Source: Gehongia tenuis
Lineage (GTDB): Bacteria > Bacillota > Clostridia > Christensenellales > NSJ-53
Direction: 5' to 3'
NCBI RefSeq assembly: GCF_014384795.1
Contig: NZ_JACRSR010000002.1
Span: 124,001 to 188,000, forward strand
Length of the DNA stretch: 64,000 bases
Part shown: positions 31,939 to 42,782 of the stretch, in pieces
How the letters are laid out: each line of letters opens with the position of its first letter
How positions within the stretch are numbered: the stretch's first letter is position 1
Notes under the pieces: generated by a model
The model's database searches: none
What the model saw: only the letters and a program-made list of their open reading frames with translations
Told to the model about the DNA's origin: nothing
Program-made: the position numbers and the translations under genes

Positions 31939-34395
31939 TTACGGTGTGACCGCCCCCGTTTCCGGCAATTTGTCCGCTTCCTTGGTATTCATCATGTTTT
32001 CCACATAGTAGGCGATCACCTCACGGGCCGTATAGGAGGCCTGTCCGCCCTTCCAGCCGCAGGGAATGCTCACCACGATAGCAATTTCAGGATCATCGTA
32101 GGGAGCAAAAGCCACGAACCAGGCGTCATTCTCCAGCGTTGTGTTGGTGGCGAAGGTCTCCGCGGTACCGGTCTTGCCGCCCACCATATCCTTGTACTCA
32201 AAATCTTTGAAGAAGTTGCCCGCCGTGCCATCCTCATCAGAGACCACTTCGCGCATGCCCTCCTTGATGGCTGAAATATAGGAACTGGGAATATCCAGCT
32301 GCTGTTTGACCTTGGGTTCAATACTTTCCACCACCTGGCCGTCATGGGAGACGATCTCCTTTACCAGGTTGGCATCATACACCGTGCCGCCATTGACCAG
32401 CGTGGCGATATACCGGGCGAGAGAAATGGGGGTGATGGCAGTGACGCTCTGTCCAATGCCTGCCACCAGCGTCATATTGGGGTTCCAGCGGATCTCGCTC
32501 AGGTAGCTGTTGATTCCGATGATGAGATCGGTGTTGATGTTTCGGGAGGGCACGCCCAGCTCCTTGAGGCCCGACTTGATGTCGCCGCCCATCTCCACAA
32601 CGTCCACCGCTTCCGCCAGCCAGTCGCGGATAATGGTATCCGCCTTCTCCTCATCGAAGGCCACGCCGGCACTCTCACAGGTTTCCTTTACCATATCGTA
32701 AATTTTCCCGTAGACCAAAACGCCATAGCTGGTGCTCTGATTCTCAATGGGCTGGCTCTTGTCAAAAAGAATATTCTGACAGGCCATGGTGCTGGCCGCC
32801 TCGCCCGGAAGCTGGATATTGGTGCGGCCCACCAGCCCGAGATTGTCCGCCCACTGATAGAGCTTGTCAATGCCCAGTCTGTCCGCCACCTCGTAGAAAA
32901 AGTAGTTGCAGGAATTCTTGAGGCCGGTGGTGATGGTCTGATTGGAATGGGCGTCAAAATTGGGCGCCACCCAGCACTGAGGACCGCTGCCCACCAGCAC
33001 GTGGGCATTGTAAGGACCCTGGTCGGAGATGGTGGTGTTCAGCGTAATGGAACCCTCCATCAGTCCGGCAAGGCCAGTCGTCATTTTAAAAACGGAGCCG
33101 GGCGCCGTCTTGGACGAGATTGCCTTATTGAAAAGAGGATATCGCTTATCCTCGCTCAGCACCTTGTAATCGCTTTGCGAGATGCCGCCCACGAAGAGGG
33201 AAGGATCATAGTCGGGATAGCTGGCCATGGCCAAAATATTGCCGGTATGGACGTCCATGACCACCGCCGACGCCGTTTCCGCAAGCTTCAGCTCGCTGCC
33301 CCGCTGATCGAGCGTGGGCTGGTACTTGCTGGGGTTCAGGGAATACTCGGTCAGCTGGTTTTGGCGCACCTGCTGCACGTTCTCCTCCAGCGCCGTTTCC
33401 AGCGTTTTTTGCAGATTGGTATCGATGGTCAAAACCACGTTATCGCCCGCTGTGGGCGCGGTATATTCAAGTTCCCGGGTGACCTTGTTGAGGCTGTTCA
33501 CCTCCACCACCCGTTTGCCCTGCCGTTTCACGCTGTTGCCCGTCAGGTGCTCCTCCATGGAATATTCGACGCCGGTCAGACCGATCTGATCCTCGCTGCC
33601 GTAGCCCAGCGCCTCATATTTTTCGATGGTCTCCTCCGACTGCATCTTTCCTGTATAACCCAGAATGTGCGAAGCCAGCGTACCCCGGGGATAGACCCGG
33701 ATGGAACTTTCTTCAATGCTCATGCCCGTGAGGTCATTGCTGCGGGTCTCGATCTCTGCAATGGTCCGTTCGTCCACATCCTTGGCGATGGTGACCGGAT
33801 AATAGGAACGGAAGGCGTTCATCTGAACCTCCTGCCAGACCGCCAGAATCTTCATGGCAAGTTCATCGCTGGCCTCCTCCGGAATGCAGTAGTAGGTTCT
33901 CAGCCGGGCCACCACATCCCCGGCCGTGGGATATTTTTCCGCGGACACGCCCAGATTGCTGCGCCAAAGCTTTTCCCTGGCCGCCGCCTGTTCCTCGGTG
34001 ATATTACCCCAGCTGAAGGCGTATTCGCCGTTCTCGTTCTTCACGATGGCAAAGGACGGCTGCAGTTTGCCGCCGTTCTTCTCCACGATGCTGAGCGTGT
34101 TGATGATGGCGCCGGTGTAATCCCTTCGGTATGTCTCGCTTCGCTTGGAGACATCCTTATAAAAGACCACATCGTAGCTTCTTTGGTCATAGGCCAGCGG
34201 AATATAGCTGGAGTCATAAATGGTGCCCCGATAACCCTTGAGGGTCAGCGTCCGGGTCGTCTTGTTTTCCGATTGGGACGCCAGCACTGTCCCTTCCCAC
34301 AGCTGCAAATACTGCAGCTGATAAATCATGATGCCCGCTGCAATCAGAATCACAAGACCGATGATCACATAGCGGTCCCTAAGCTTTTTTAACAT
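31939..34395 (-). CDS. mrdA: Penicillin-binding protein 2 (elongasome transpeptidase)
   Basis: An 818-aa class B PBP: one N-terminal membrane helix (about 12-30), a dimerisation/pedestal region, and a transpeptidase domain. Active-site motifs are SVFK (S434, K437), SCN (S495-N497) and KTGTAE near residue 740. It cross-links side-wall peptidoglycan with RodA. The 147-bp gap before it (34396-34541) contains a good -10 TACAAT but only a weak -35, so a separate promoter is possible. A Thr/Pro tail ends the protein. Confidence 0.94.
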   Translation of the reverse strand: MLKKLRDRYVIIGLVILIAAGIMIYQLQYLQLWEGTVLASQSENKTTRTLTLKGYRGTIYDSSYIPLAYDQRSYDVVFYKDVSKRSETYRRDYTGAIINTLSIVEKNGGKLQPSFAIVKNENGEYAFSWGNITEEQAAAREKLWRSNLGVSAEKYPTAGDVVARLRTYYCIPEEASDELAMKILAVWQEVQMNAFRSYYPVTIAKDVDERTIAEIETRSNDLTGMSIEESSIRVYPRGTLASHILGYTGKMQSEETIEKYEALGYGSEDQIGLTGVEYSMEEHLTGNSVKRQGKRVVEVNSLNKVTRELEYTAPTAGDNVVLTIDTNLQKTLETALEENVQQVRQNQLTEYSLNPSKYQPTLDQRGSELKLAETASAVVMDVHTGNILAMASYPDYDPSLFVGGISQSDYKVLSEDKRYPLFNKAISSKTAPGSVFKMTTGLAGLMEGSITLNTTISDQGPYNAHVLVGSGPQCWVAPNFDAHSNQTITTGLKNSCNYFFYEVADRLGIDKLYQWADNLGLVGRTNIQLPGEAASTMACQNILFDKSQPIENQSTSYGVLVYGKIYDMVKETCESAGVAFDEEKADTIIRDWLAEAVDVVEMGGDIKSGLKELGVPSRNINTDLIIGINSYLSEIRWNPNMTLVAGIGQSVTAITPISLARYIATLVNGGTVYDANLVKEIVSHDGQVVESIEPKVKQQLDIPSSYISAIKEGMREVVSDEDGTAGNFFKDFEYKDMVGGKTGTAETFATNTTLENDAWFVAFAPYDDPEIAIVVSIPCGWKGGQASYTAREVIAYYVENMMNTKEADKLPETGAVTP

Positions 34396-34541
34396 ATTCA
34401 GTTCCCCTCACCTAAAAGGAAATCTATCTTTCTATATAGGCTATTGTACCATTGGTTTAAAAAATAAGAAAGGAATCCGGGCACGCAAATACGCTCGAAT
34501 CCAAACAAGTATGGGCGATCCTTGTAAGACGCCACCAATAT

Positions 34542-35054
34542 TTAGAAAAAATCACTGCGAACGATGGTGCGCATGCACCGGGCCTTGAAGAGTCTTTTGA
34601 GCCCGAAGTAGATGGGAAGTGCCAGAATAACCGTGTATACGGCTTCCGGCAGTATTCGGGATATGAACATATTCCAAAGATTAAAATGCACGCCGGCAAA
34701 ATAGACGAAGGCAGAAAATACCAGTTCCCGCACAATCACGCCCACCCATACGATGGCAAAGGGGAGCCATGCGGCGTGGTACAGCCGGGCGGCAAGAAAA
34801 GCCGCGGCACCCACCACCAGAAGATAGCCCAGCGTGTAGGGGCCAAGATAGGTCGAAAAGAACAGATCCAGCATGAATCCACCGAAAAAAGCCATGCCAA
34901 GACCCGCCGCGGGCCCCGCAAAAAAGCAGAAGCATACGGCAACAACGAGAAAAAGATCCGGCGAAATCCGCAGGATCGTCAGATGGGAAAACACGGCAAT
35001 ATGCAATATCCAAGTCAGCACCGCAATGCCGGCCATGATAAGCTTACGCATCAA
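34542..35054 (-). CDS. mreD: Rod shape-determining protein MreD
   Basis: A 170-aa membrane protein with about five helices, no soluble domain. HLTILRISPDLFLVVAVCFCFFAGPAAGL and GFMLDLFFSTYLGPYTLGYLL carry the MreD pattern (PDLxLLxV..., GFxxGLLxDxxxxxxLG). The ATG overlaps the mreC stop by four bases, supporting identity by context. Confidence 0.93.
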   Translation of the reverse strand: MMRKLIMAGIAVLTWILHIAVFSHLTILRISPDLFLVVAVCFCFFAGPAAGLGMAFFGGFMLDLFFSTYLGPYTLGYLLVVGAAAFLAARLYHAAWLPFAIVWVGVIVRELVFSAFVYFAGVHFNLWNMFISRILPEAVYTVILALPIYFGLKRLFKARCMRTIVRSDFF

Positions 35055-35902
35055 TCCACCTCGATTTGTTCCGTGCTGGAACGAACCACCAGCACCCCTT
35101 CCAGATGATAGAAGTCCACATAGGGCCGCACCACGGCATACTTCTGGCCGTCAGCTCCGGAACGGCTGACCTCGGTGATCTCGCCGATAGGAATGCCCTT
35201 GGGATACACGCCGCCAAGACCGGAGGTGCTCACCACATCCCCGGGCAGAAGTTCGGATTCAAAGGGAAGATAATACATGTGGCAAAGGCCCTCGTTGACT
35301 CCCGTATCCAGCGTACCCCGAAGAACGCCGTTGTCCCGGGTCCGTTCAATGAGGCCGGAAACCGAGCTTCTGCCATCGATGATGGATACCACCTTGGACC
35401 AGTTGCCCCCCGTTTCCATCACGCGGCCCACCAGACCGTCCTCGTTGATGACGGCCATATCCACTTCAACGCCCTGATTCGTGCCCTGATCGATTACGAA
35501 AGTGCTGAACCAAGTGCCCGGATTTTTTGCCGTCACCTTGGCATAGCCCACGGTAAGTTCGGGATGCTCCTCCGAATAATTGAGCAACGCCTTCAGCCGT
35601 TCATTCTCCTGCTTCATATCCTGAAGCTGCTGATTCTCCGTTGCCAGCGTGGACGCCTCGAGAGCCAGTTCATCGTAATCCTTTTGCAGATCCCGGTTCC
35701 TGCCGATACTGCCAAAGAAGTCCCCGATCGACCCGGTCACACGGCCAAAAAAGCCCTGGATGGGGCCGGCAATACCGCCAAATACGCTTTCAAGGCCGGT
35801 CACATTATTGGTATCCAGCGCAGTGATGACGATCAGCAAAATGAAGATGACCACCAATATGATGACCGCCAAAATCGGCCATTTTCTCATCAAGGGCTTC
35901 AT
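35051..35902 (-). CDS. mreC: Rod shape-determining protein MreC
   Basis: A 283-aa bitopic protein: one N-terminal helix (about residues 8-29), a coiled coil (about 75-108, LALEASTLATENQQLQDMKQENERL) and an outer beta domain (AKVTAKNPGTWFSTFVIDQG, INEDGLVGRVMETGGNWSKV, VSTSGLGGVYPKGIPIGEI). MreC links the cytoplasmic MreB filament to PBP2/RodA. Overlaps mreD by four bases. Confidence 0.95.
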   Translation of the reverse strand: MKPLMRKWPILAVIILVVIFILLIVITALDTNNVTGLESVFGGIAGPIQGFFGRVTGSIGDFFGSIGRNRDLQKDYDELALEASTLATENQQLQDMKQENERLKALLNYSEEHPELTVGYAKVTAKNPGTWFSTFVIDQGTNQGVEVDMAVINEDGLVGRVMETGGNWSKVVSIIDGRSSVSGLIERTRDNGVLRGTLDTGVNEGLCHMYYLPFESELLPGDVVSTSGLGGVYPKGIPIGEITEVSRSGADGQKYAVVRPYVDFYHLEGVLVVRSSTEQIEVD

Positions 35903-35917
35903 GTCTTCCCCCTCGTA

Positions 35918-36952
<1,035 letters not shown>

Positions 36953-36999
36953 TCACACTCCATCCGTATAGCATCCGGGATTGTATAGAATGATAACCA

Positions 37000-37593
37000 C
37001 TATGGACATGTTTCAAACCCGGACTCAGGAAAAACTTTCATACCCATATCCTTGAGAATATGCCTCAGCCTGTACAAAGGTAGTCCCACCACGTTGTAAT
37101 AGTCGCCGTCAATGCGGTCCACCAGCAGGCCGCCCTGCTGCTGAATGCCATATCCGCCCGCCTTGTCCAAAGGCTCCCCCGTGGCAATGTAGCCCTGCAT
37201 TTCCCACTCATCGAAGGCCATGTGCACCCGGGTAATCTCGCAAAACGTCCGGACCCTCTGCCCATCGGACACCCAAAGCCCGGTCATCACCTCGTGCCAC
37301 CGGCCGTTCAGCGCTGAAAGCATCCTTGCCGCATCCTCGGGGTCTTTCGGCTTGCCAAGCAGCTTGTCCCCCAGCACCACCAGCGTATCCGCCGCGATAA
37401 TCCAGCTGTTTTTCTGCCTCTCAGCCGCCCATTCACCCTTTCGGGATGCAAGACAGACCACCTGCTCCTCTGGGCCGAGACCCGCCTTCGGCGTCTCGTC
37501 CACCACAGGCGCCATGCATACGAAGGAGGAAATCACCCGTTTCAGCAGTTCCCGCCTTCTCGGCGAAGCCGACGCCAATACAACTTTCTCCAA
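37000..37593 (-). CDS. maf: Maf-type nucleotide pyrophosphatase
   Basis: A 197-aa house-cleaning pyrophosphatase hydrolysing dTTP/UTP and modified nucleotides; implicated in septum inhibition in Bacillus. LASASPRRRELL is the family signature, ADTLVVLGDKLLGKPKDPEDAARML the active-site loop. A TTG at 37593 is the start: GAGGAAAAG lies seven bases upstream, giving the expected opening MEKVVLASASPRR. The extension to 37686 contains the promoter. It leads into mreBCD. Confidence 0.93.
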   Translation of the reverse strand: MEKVVLASASPRRRELLKRVISSFVCMAPVVDETPKAGLGPEEQVVCLASRKGEWAAERQKNSWIIAADTLVVLGDKLLGKPKDPEDAARMLSALNGRWHEVMTGLWVSDGQRVRTFCEITRVHMAFDEWEMQGYIATGEPLDKAGGYGIQQQGGLLVDRIDGDYYNVVGLPLYRLRHILKDMGMKVFPESGFETCP

Positions 37594-37626
37594 TTTCTTT
37601 TCCTCAAAAATCCAATATATAAGGTG

Positions 37627-37655
37627 ATTATAACTTAATCGGATACAGGATGCAA
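37627..37655 (-). promoter_or_regulatory. Promoter of maf-mreBCD
   Basis: -35 TTGCAT (37650-37655), 17-bp spacer, -10 TATAAT (37627-37632) on the minus strand, about 34 bases before the TTG start. Confidence 0.78.
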
Positions 37656-37664
37656 ATGATATCC

Positions 37665-37708
37665 AAAAAGCTCCGGCCAGACCCATTTCCCGGGTCCACC
37701 GGAGCTTT
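37665..37708 (-). terminator. Terminator of the Ppx/GppA gene
   Basis: Two-part stem: AAAGCTCCGG (37667-37676) with CCGGAGCTTT (37699-37708), and an inner GACCC/GGGTC helix; T5 on the minus strand. Ten bases past the ppx stop. Confidence 0.85.
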
Positions 37709-37718
37709 CTTTCTTTTC

Positions 37719-39236
37719 TTACAGAATGACCAGATTTTTGCCGTAAGCCCGCTTGAAATAGAAGCTGGAAGTGAGGGCATCCTTGATCTCCAGGGAAACA
37801 TCGGCCTTGGCCTGGGTTTTCATGATCACCGAATCCCCAAGCACATCGCAGGCAACATCCTCCACAGCGCCGGACATGGTGCGGTCGAAGCTCTCCGCAA
37901 TGCGCACCAGTACACCCAGTTTGGCGATGATCTCGGGATCCCCCTCCTCCAAAACGCCTTTAAACCGCGCCCAATCCCTGGGCCTGTCCTGCTTGCGGTG
38001 GGCCGCAGCAATGAAGGCGGCCATCACCTGTTCCCGATGGGTGAGCCCATAGATATTGGTGTGCATGATCAGATAATAGGCGTGACGGTGATGATCGTAG
38101 TAACGTATGGCCGATCCCACATCATGCATGTATGCCGCTGTCTTGAGAATCCTCCGATAGGAAGCGGGCAGTTTATGCAGGGAACGAAGCTGATCAAACA
38201 TGGACAAGGCCAGCTTGTACACCTGTTTGGCATGAGGAATGTTCATATTAAAGTAGGACAACTCGTTCAGCAGCGACGTCTCCAGCATGTCCTCCAAGGG
38301 CTTGGTCTTGACGTTGGGCATGGCATAGGCATAGAGGATGCCCTCCCGAAGGCCCGCCGTACCCACCACAATCTCCGGCGCATTGATGTATTCGGCCACG
38401 GTCACAATGGTGGCCAGTGCACCGGTGAAGATATCCGCCCGTTCGTTGGACAGACCCGGAATGCGCATCCTCCGGTCGAGGTCCAGCCCCTTGACATGCT
38501 CATAGATGGACCTTGCCGTCTCCACCTTGATGGGATAATTATGGTTCATATCCAGTGGATAATGCTCTTTCTTGCGGCTGATCTTGCCAAGATTGCGCAT
38601 GGAACCGCCAATGCCGATGATGGGCAGATTTTTCTCCAGCGCCTTTTTCAGCCAGGGCGCCTGCTCATCCAGCTGCTCCCGCACAAAGTTCTCAATGTTG
38701 GCCAGCTGCTCCGGAGTGACTTTATCCTGCAGGGCAAACTTTTCCGTCAGCGTGACAGCGCCATAAGGAATGGTTACCGAATGCATGAGCCGCCGTTTCT
38801 CCACATAGATGATCTCAAAGCTGCCGCCGCCCAGATCCATGATGACTCCTTCATTGAAATCCAGACTGTTGATGGCACCAAGATAGACGTAATAGGACTC
38901 TTCCTCGCCGGACAGAACCTGCAATTCGATTCCGGTGGCATGCTTCACCTCATCGATGAAACTGCGCTGGTTACGGGCTCGGCGCACCGCTGCCGTGGCC
39001 ACCGCCACGATCTGCTCCACGCCATTGCATTCACAAAGGCGCTTGAACATCTGCAGCGTCTGTATCGTCTGTCGCACCCGCTTGGGACGCAATATATTAT
39101 CATCGGTCATCTCTTCGCTTAGACGTACAGATTCCTTGATCTGATCGATAACCCGATAGCCGCCGTTATCATAAATGTTTGCAACAAGCAGCCTCGCGGT
39201 ATTGGAACCAAGATCAATGATGCCGATCCGTTTCAT
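37719..39236 (-). CDS. ppx: Ppx/GppA family exopolyphosphatase
   Basis: A 505-aa protein. The N-terminal actin-like ASKHA domain has IIDLGSNTARLLVANI at the start, GEEESYYVYLGAINSL near 130 and DLGGGSFEIIYVEKR; these bind phosphate and nucleotide. The C-terminal third is an HD-like domain (MHDVGSAIRYYDHHRHAYYLI, AAAHRKQ). This is the long, HD-containing Ppx form. It degrades polyphosphate or pppGpp; which one cannot be told. It lies 30 bases after rnfB and may be transcribed with rnf; there is no terminator in between. Confidence 0.9.
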   Translation of the reverse strand: MKRIGIIDLGSNTARLLVANIYDNGGYRVIDQIKESVRLSEEMTDDNILRPKRVRQTIQTLQMFKRLCECNGVEQIVAVATAAVRRARNQRSFIDEVKHATGIELQVLSGEEESYYVYLGAINSLDFNEGVIMDLGGGSFEIIYVEKRRLMHSVTIPYGAVTLTEKFALQDKVTPEQLANIENFVREQLDEQAPWLKKALEKNLPIIGIGGSMRNLGKISRKKEHYPLDMNHNYPIKVETARSIYEHVKGLDLDRRMRIPGLSNERADIFTGALATIVTVAEYINAPEIVVGTAGLREGILYAYAMPNVKTKPLEDMLETSLLNELSYFNMNIPHAKQVYKLALSMFDQLRSLHKLPASYRRILKTAAYMHDVGSAIRYYDHHRHAYYLIMHTNIYGLTHREQVMAAFIAAAHRKQDRPRDWARFKGVLEEGDPEIIAKLGVLVRIAESFDRTMSGAVEDVACDVLGDSVIMKTQAKADVSLEIKDALTSSFYFKRAYGKNLVIL

Positions 39237-39266
39237 TTAATCACTTCCTCTCAGTGCTTCTGTCTG

Positions 39267-40070
39267 TCAGCCCTTGAAGGGAATTTGCATCGTTCCCGTC
39301 GGGCACTTCTCCACACATTTACCGCAGGCCGTGCACTTGCTGTGATCGATCTTTGGTAAATTGTTATCCATTTTCAGTGCATCGTATTCACAGGCCCGAA
39401 CACAAAGCCCGCAGCCAATGCAGCCATTGGAGCATACTTCACGAACAGCTTTGCCCTTTTCTTGCGTATGGCACAAAACATCCGCCACATTTTCCTTGGC
39501 CTCCACCAGCCAGATGATGTTCACCGGGCATTCCTTCACGCACATGCCGCAGGCCGTACACTTGGCCTCGTCCACCCGGGCCACACCGTTTTCACCAATG
39601 GCGATGGCGCCGAACTTGCACACGCGGGTGCAGTCCCCCTCGCCAAGGCATCCATAGATGCAGGCCTTCTTGCCGCCGCCCACCATATGGGCTTCCCGGC
39701 AGGTATCCACATCCTGGGGCTCAAAACGATTCCTGCAGTTCACGCCGCCTTGGCAGTGGACACGGGCAACCCTTCGCCCCACGCTTTCATAGGATACGCC
39801 CAGCAACGCGCCCAGCTTCTTGCCCAGTTCATTGCCGCCCACCGGGCATCCGCCCACCGGCGCCTTTCCCTGAGCCACCGCCTCCGCAAAACCGTCGCAG
39901 CCCGCAAAACCACAGCCGCCGCAGTTGGCGCCGGGCAAAAGCTCCCGGACCGCCTCCACCTTTTCATCCTTTTTAACCGCAAACTTCTTGGATGCAAAGG
40001 CCAGAATACCGCCGAAGATGAGTCCCAAGCCGGCCAGAATCGCCACTGGCACCAAAATATCGTATAACAA
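39267..40070 (-). CDS. rnfB: Rnf complex ferredoxin subunit RnfB
   Basis: A 267-aa membrane-anchored iron-sulphur protein. One N-terminal helix, then a 4Fe4S motif in GANCGGCGFAGCDGF with a further Cys in PVGGCPVGG, a central Cys-rich block (CREAHMVGG, CIYGCLGEGDCTRVC), and ferredoxin motifs CTACGMCVKECP, CIGCGLCVRACE and CTACGKCVEKCP. It takes electrons from ferredoxin. The start is TTG at 40070 with AGGAGG eight bases upstream. Last gene of rnfCDGEAB. Confidence 0.95.
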   Translation of the reverse strand: MLYDILVPVAILAGLGLIFGGILAFASKKFAVKKDEKVEAVRELLPGANCGGCGFAGCDGFAEAVAQGKAPVGGCPVGGNELGKKLGALLGVSYESVGRRVARVHCQGGVNCRNRFEPQDVDTCREAHMVGGGKKACIYGCLGEGDCTRVCKFGAIAIGENGVARVDEAKCTACGMCVKECPVNIIWLVEAKENVADVLCHTQEKGKAVREVCSNGCIGCGLCVRACEYDALKMDNNLPKIDHSKCTACGKCVEKCPTGTMQIPFKG

Positions 40071-40082
40071 TGTCTCAGCCTC

Positions 40083-40670
40083 CTATTTGATCAAGCCTTG
40101 GAATCCAAGAAATGCCAAGGACATCAGCCCCGCGCTGATGAGGGCGATGGGGAATCCGCGGAGCGCCTTGGGAATGTTGGCCGTTTCCAGCCGCTCCCGG
40201 ACCCCCGCAAACAGTACGATAGCCAGTGTGAATCCCAGAGCGCCGCCCACGCCGTTGACCAGCGTCTCCAAAAGATCGTAGCCTTCCGTGATGTTGAGGA
40301 TGGCCACGCCCAGCACCGCGCAGTTGGTGGTGATGAGGGGCAGGTACACGCCCAACGCCTGATAGAGGGTGGGACTCATCTTTTGCAGCACCATTTCCAC
40401 GAACTGAACCAGGGCCGCAATCACCAGAATGAAGGCGATGGTCTGCAGATACTCCATGTGGGCGGGCACCAGAATGAGGTACTGAACCCCATAGGTGATC
40501 ACCGAGGCCATGGCCATGACAAACGTCACTGCAAGCCCCATGCCAAGGGCCGTATCCAGTTTCTTGGACACGCCCAGGAAGGGGCAGATGCCCAGGAACC
40601 GGGACAGCACAAAGTTGTTGACCAGCACCGAGCCCAGCAGAATCAACAGCAGCGATACAAATTTATCCAT
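40083..40670 (-). CDS. rnfA: Rnf complex membrane subunit RnfA
   Basis: A 195-aa, six-helix subunit, one of the pair (with RnfE) that spans the membrane in opposite orientations and binds an iron-sulphur cluster between them. [20 protein letters not shown] and [14 protein letters not shown] carry the conserved cysteines. Starts ATG 40670 with GGAGG upstream, 10 bases from rnfE. Confidence 0.95.
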   Translation of the reverse strand: MDKFVSLLLILLGSVLVNNFVLSRFLGICPFLGVSKKLDTALGMGLAVTFVMAMASVITYGVQYLILVPAHMEYLQTIAFILVIAALVQFVEMVLQKMSPTLYQALGVYLPLITTNCAVLGVAILNITEGYDLLETLVNGVGGALGFTLAIVLFAGVRERLETANIPKALRGFPIALISAGLMSLAFLGFQGLIK

Positions 40671-40680
40671 GCTTACCTCC

Positions 40681-41277
40681 CTACGATGCCTTGCCGGTCA
40701 ATTTATTGTACAGACCCATCAATAGTCCCAGGGTAATGAAGCCGCCGGGCGCCATGATCATCATGAGCACCGGCGAGAATCCCTCGCCCAGAACCGTCAT
40801 GCCAAAGAACGTGCCATTGCCGAGGAACTCCCGGATGATACCGATGGCAATGAGCGCCGCCGTGAAACCAAGGCCGCTTCCCAAGCCGTCAATCAGGGAA
40901 TCCAGCGGATTGTTCTTGGAGGCGAAGGCTTCCGCCCTGCCCAAAATGATGCAGTTCACCACGATGAGCGGAATGAAGATGCCAAGCGCTTGATAAAGGC
41001 TGGGCACAAAGGCCTGCATCACCATCTGAACCACCGTCACAAAGGCAGCGATGACCACGACAAAGCAAGGAATTCGCACCTTCGCGGGAATGAAGTTCTT
41101 GAGGAGCGAAACCACCAAGTTGGAGCACATGAGCACGAAGGTGGCCGCAAGACCCATGGCCAAACCGTTGATGGCCGATGTGGTCACAGCCAGCGTAGGG
41201 CACATGCCCAGCACCAGCACAAAGGTGGGATTTTCCTTGAGGAAGCCGTTCATGAACACATTTTTCAGTCTTTTCAT
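40681..41277 (-). CDS. rnfE: Rnf complex membrane subunit RnfE
   Basis: A 198-aa, six-helix subunit homologous to Rnf[22 protein letters not shown] and [20 protein letters not shown] open the protein; [19 protein letters not shown] follows, each with the conserved Cys. I chose ATG 41277 (GGGAGGG upstream); the TTG at 41295 lies inside rnfG. Next to rnfA and rnfG. Confidence 0.95.
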   Translation of the reverse strand: MKRLKNVFMNGFLKENPTFVLVLGMCPTLAVTTSAINGLAMGLAATFVLMCSNLVVSLLKNFIPAKVRIPCFVVVIAAFVTVVQMVMQAFVPSLYQALGIFIPLIVVNCIILGRAEAFASKNNPLDSLIDGLGSGLGFTAALIAIGIIREFLGNGTFFGMTVLGEGFSPVLMMIMAPGGFITLGLLMGLYNKLTGKAS

Positions 41278-41278
41278 G

Positions 41279-41836
41279 TCACTGCCCTCCCTCAAGCTCG
41301 GAGCGATACAGTTCCAGCACCGTATTCACGCCGTCGGTCACTGCCCGGCTGGTGATGGTGGCGCCGGAGATCGCCAGAATATCGTCGTCTCCAGAAGCTG
41401 CACCCTTGGCCACATTAAAAGCCTCGGGGGCCTTGCCCACGTACTGGTTCATGAAGATCGGCGCGTCCGCCTTGGCGCCAAGGCCCGGCGTCTCGCTGTG
41501 GGAGTTGATCTTGACGCCGGTGACGCCTTCTTCGTTTACGCCCACCGTCATCACGATATCGCCGCCATAGCCCTTGCTGGTCAGTTTGACCGTGTAACCC
41601 ACGATCCCCCCATTGGCCTTGCCGGCATAGATCTCTTCAATTCCAGCGTCATTTTGCATGTCCAGCTTCTCAAAATCCTCTGCCGCCGGCAGCACCTCCT
41701 GCCGGGCCTGCTGAGCCTGCATACGCTCCTGCTCGGCGATGGGTTCCTTGGTGATGTAATAGGTGCCGCCGAGAAAGAGGCCCGCCACCAGAGCGATGAG
41801 GGCCAGCCGGCTCACCATGCGAAAGGACTCACCCAC
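41279..41836 (-). CDS. rnfG: Rnf complex FMN-binding subunit RnfG
   Basis: A 185-aa subunit with one N-terminal helix and an outer FMN domain. The flavinylation motif is SGATITSRAV near residue 160, where FMN is attached to a threonine. GVKINSHSETPGLGAKAD is the conserved loop. GTG start at 41836 with GGAGG upstream, overlapping rnfD by eight bases. Confidence 0.94.
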   Translation of the reverse strand: MGESFRMVSRLALIALVAGLFLGGTYYITKEPIAEQERMQAQQARQEVLPAAEDFEKLDMQNDAGIEEIYAGKANGGIVGYTVKLTSKGYGGDIVMTVGVNEEGVTGVKINSHSETPGLGAKADAPIFMNQYVGKAPEAFNVAKGAASGDDDILAISGATITSRAVTDGVNTVLELYRSELEGGQ

Positions 41837-42782
41837 GGCTTTTCACCTCCCCAAAGACTTTGGGTTTCATGAAACGGTCCAAAAGCGGCGCCGCAATGTT
41901 CATGATGAGGATGCTGTAGGAAACACCCTCGGGATAGCCGCCCCAGATCCGGATCACCGAGGTGATCACGCCGCATCCGATGCCAAAGACGATGCGGGCC
42001 TTGGGGGACACCGGAGAGGTGGTGTAGTCGGTTGCCATAAAGAACGCGCCCAGCATCAGGCCGCCCATTAGGATATGATGGAGAGGCATACCGGTGAACA
42101 TGCCGGCCTGGCCGCCGAAAATCCAGGTTAGAAGGGCGGTGGTCCCGATAAAGGACAGTGGAATGCGGATATCGATAAGCCGCGCAGCCACCAGATAGGC
42201 CGCACCGATCAGGATGGCCAGTGCGGAAGTCTCACCGATGCATCCGCCTATGTTGCCGATAAAAAGGTTCCAGAGGGAAGGCAGCTGTTCCACCGCGCCG
42301 CTTTTCATCAGGGCAAGCGGTGTGGCGCTGGCCACGGCGTCCAGGCCCGGCGCCACGAAATTGGTCATGAGCACCGGCCAGGATACCAACAAAAAGGCCC
42401 GGCCCGCCAAAGCCGGATTCACGAAATTATGTCCAAGCCCGCCGAAGCACTGCTTCACAATAGCGATGGCAAAGGCGCTGCCCACCACCGGCAGCCACCA
42501 GGGCGCCGTAGGCGGAACGTTATAGGCAAGAAGAAGTCCCGTCACCACGGCGCTGAAATCGTTCACGGTCACGGGTTTTTTCATCAGCTTTTGAATCACG
42601 GCCTCGGTCAAAACCGCCGAAGCCACCGACAGCACCATGATCAGCAGTGCATGCCAGCCATAGAAATACACTCCCATGATTCCAGCGGGCAGGAGTGCGA
42701 TGGTCACGTCCATCATGATCTTGCGGACCGTCAAAGACCCACGGATATGAGGCGAGCTGGAAACGACGAGCAACTCGTTCAT
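41829..42782 (-). CDS. rnfD: Rnf complex membrane flavoprotein subunit RnfD
   Basis: A 317-aa multispanning subunit. SSSPHIRGSLTVRKIMMDV is the family opening and SATPLALMKS is the FMN-attachment motif (Thr). Its stop overlaps the rnfG start by eight bases and its start overlaps the rnfC stop by four. Together with RnfG it carries the covalent flavins of the pump. Confidence 0.95.
   Translation of the reverse strand: MNELLVVSSSPHIRGSLTVRKIMMDVTIALLPAGIMGVYFYGWHALLIMVLSVASAVLTEAVIQKLMKKPVTVNDFSAVVTGLLLAYNVPPTAPWWLPVVGSAFAIAIVKQCFGGLGHNFVNPALAGRAFLLVSWPVLMTNFVAPGLDAVASATPLALMKSGAVEQLPSLWNLFIGNIGGCIGETSALAILIGAAYLVAARLIDIRIPLSFIGTTALLTWIFGGQAGMFTGMPLHHILMGGLMLGAFFMATDYTTSPVSPKARIVFGIGCGVITSVIRIWGGYPEGVSYSILIMNIAAPLLDRFMKPKVFGEVKSRG

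Noticed and set aside
32344..34392. A 682-codon open frame on the plus strand opposite PBP2
   Set aside because: It is an antisense shadow of a strong PBP2 gene with all catalytic motifs; GC-rich third positions keep the opposite frame open. The protein has no recognisable domain.
34396..34541. TACAAT box as a promoter for PBP2
   Set aside because: No acceptable -35 at 16-18 bp. The 146-bp gap shows nothing else I can support; the gene may be read from the mre promoter.
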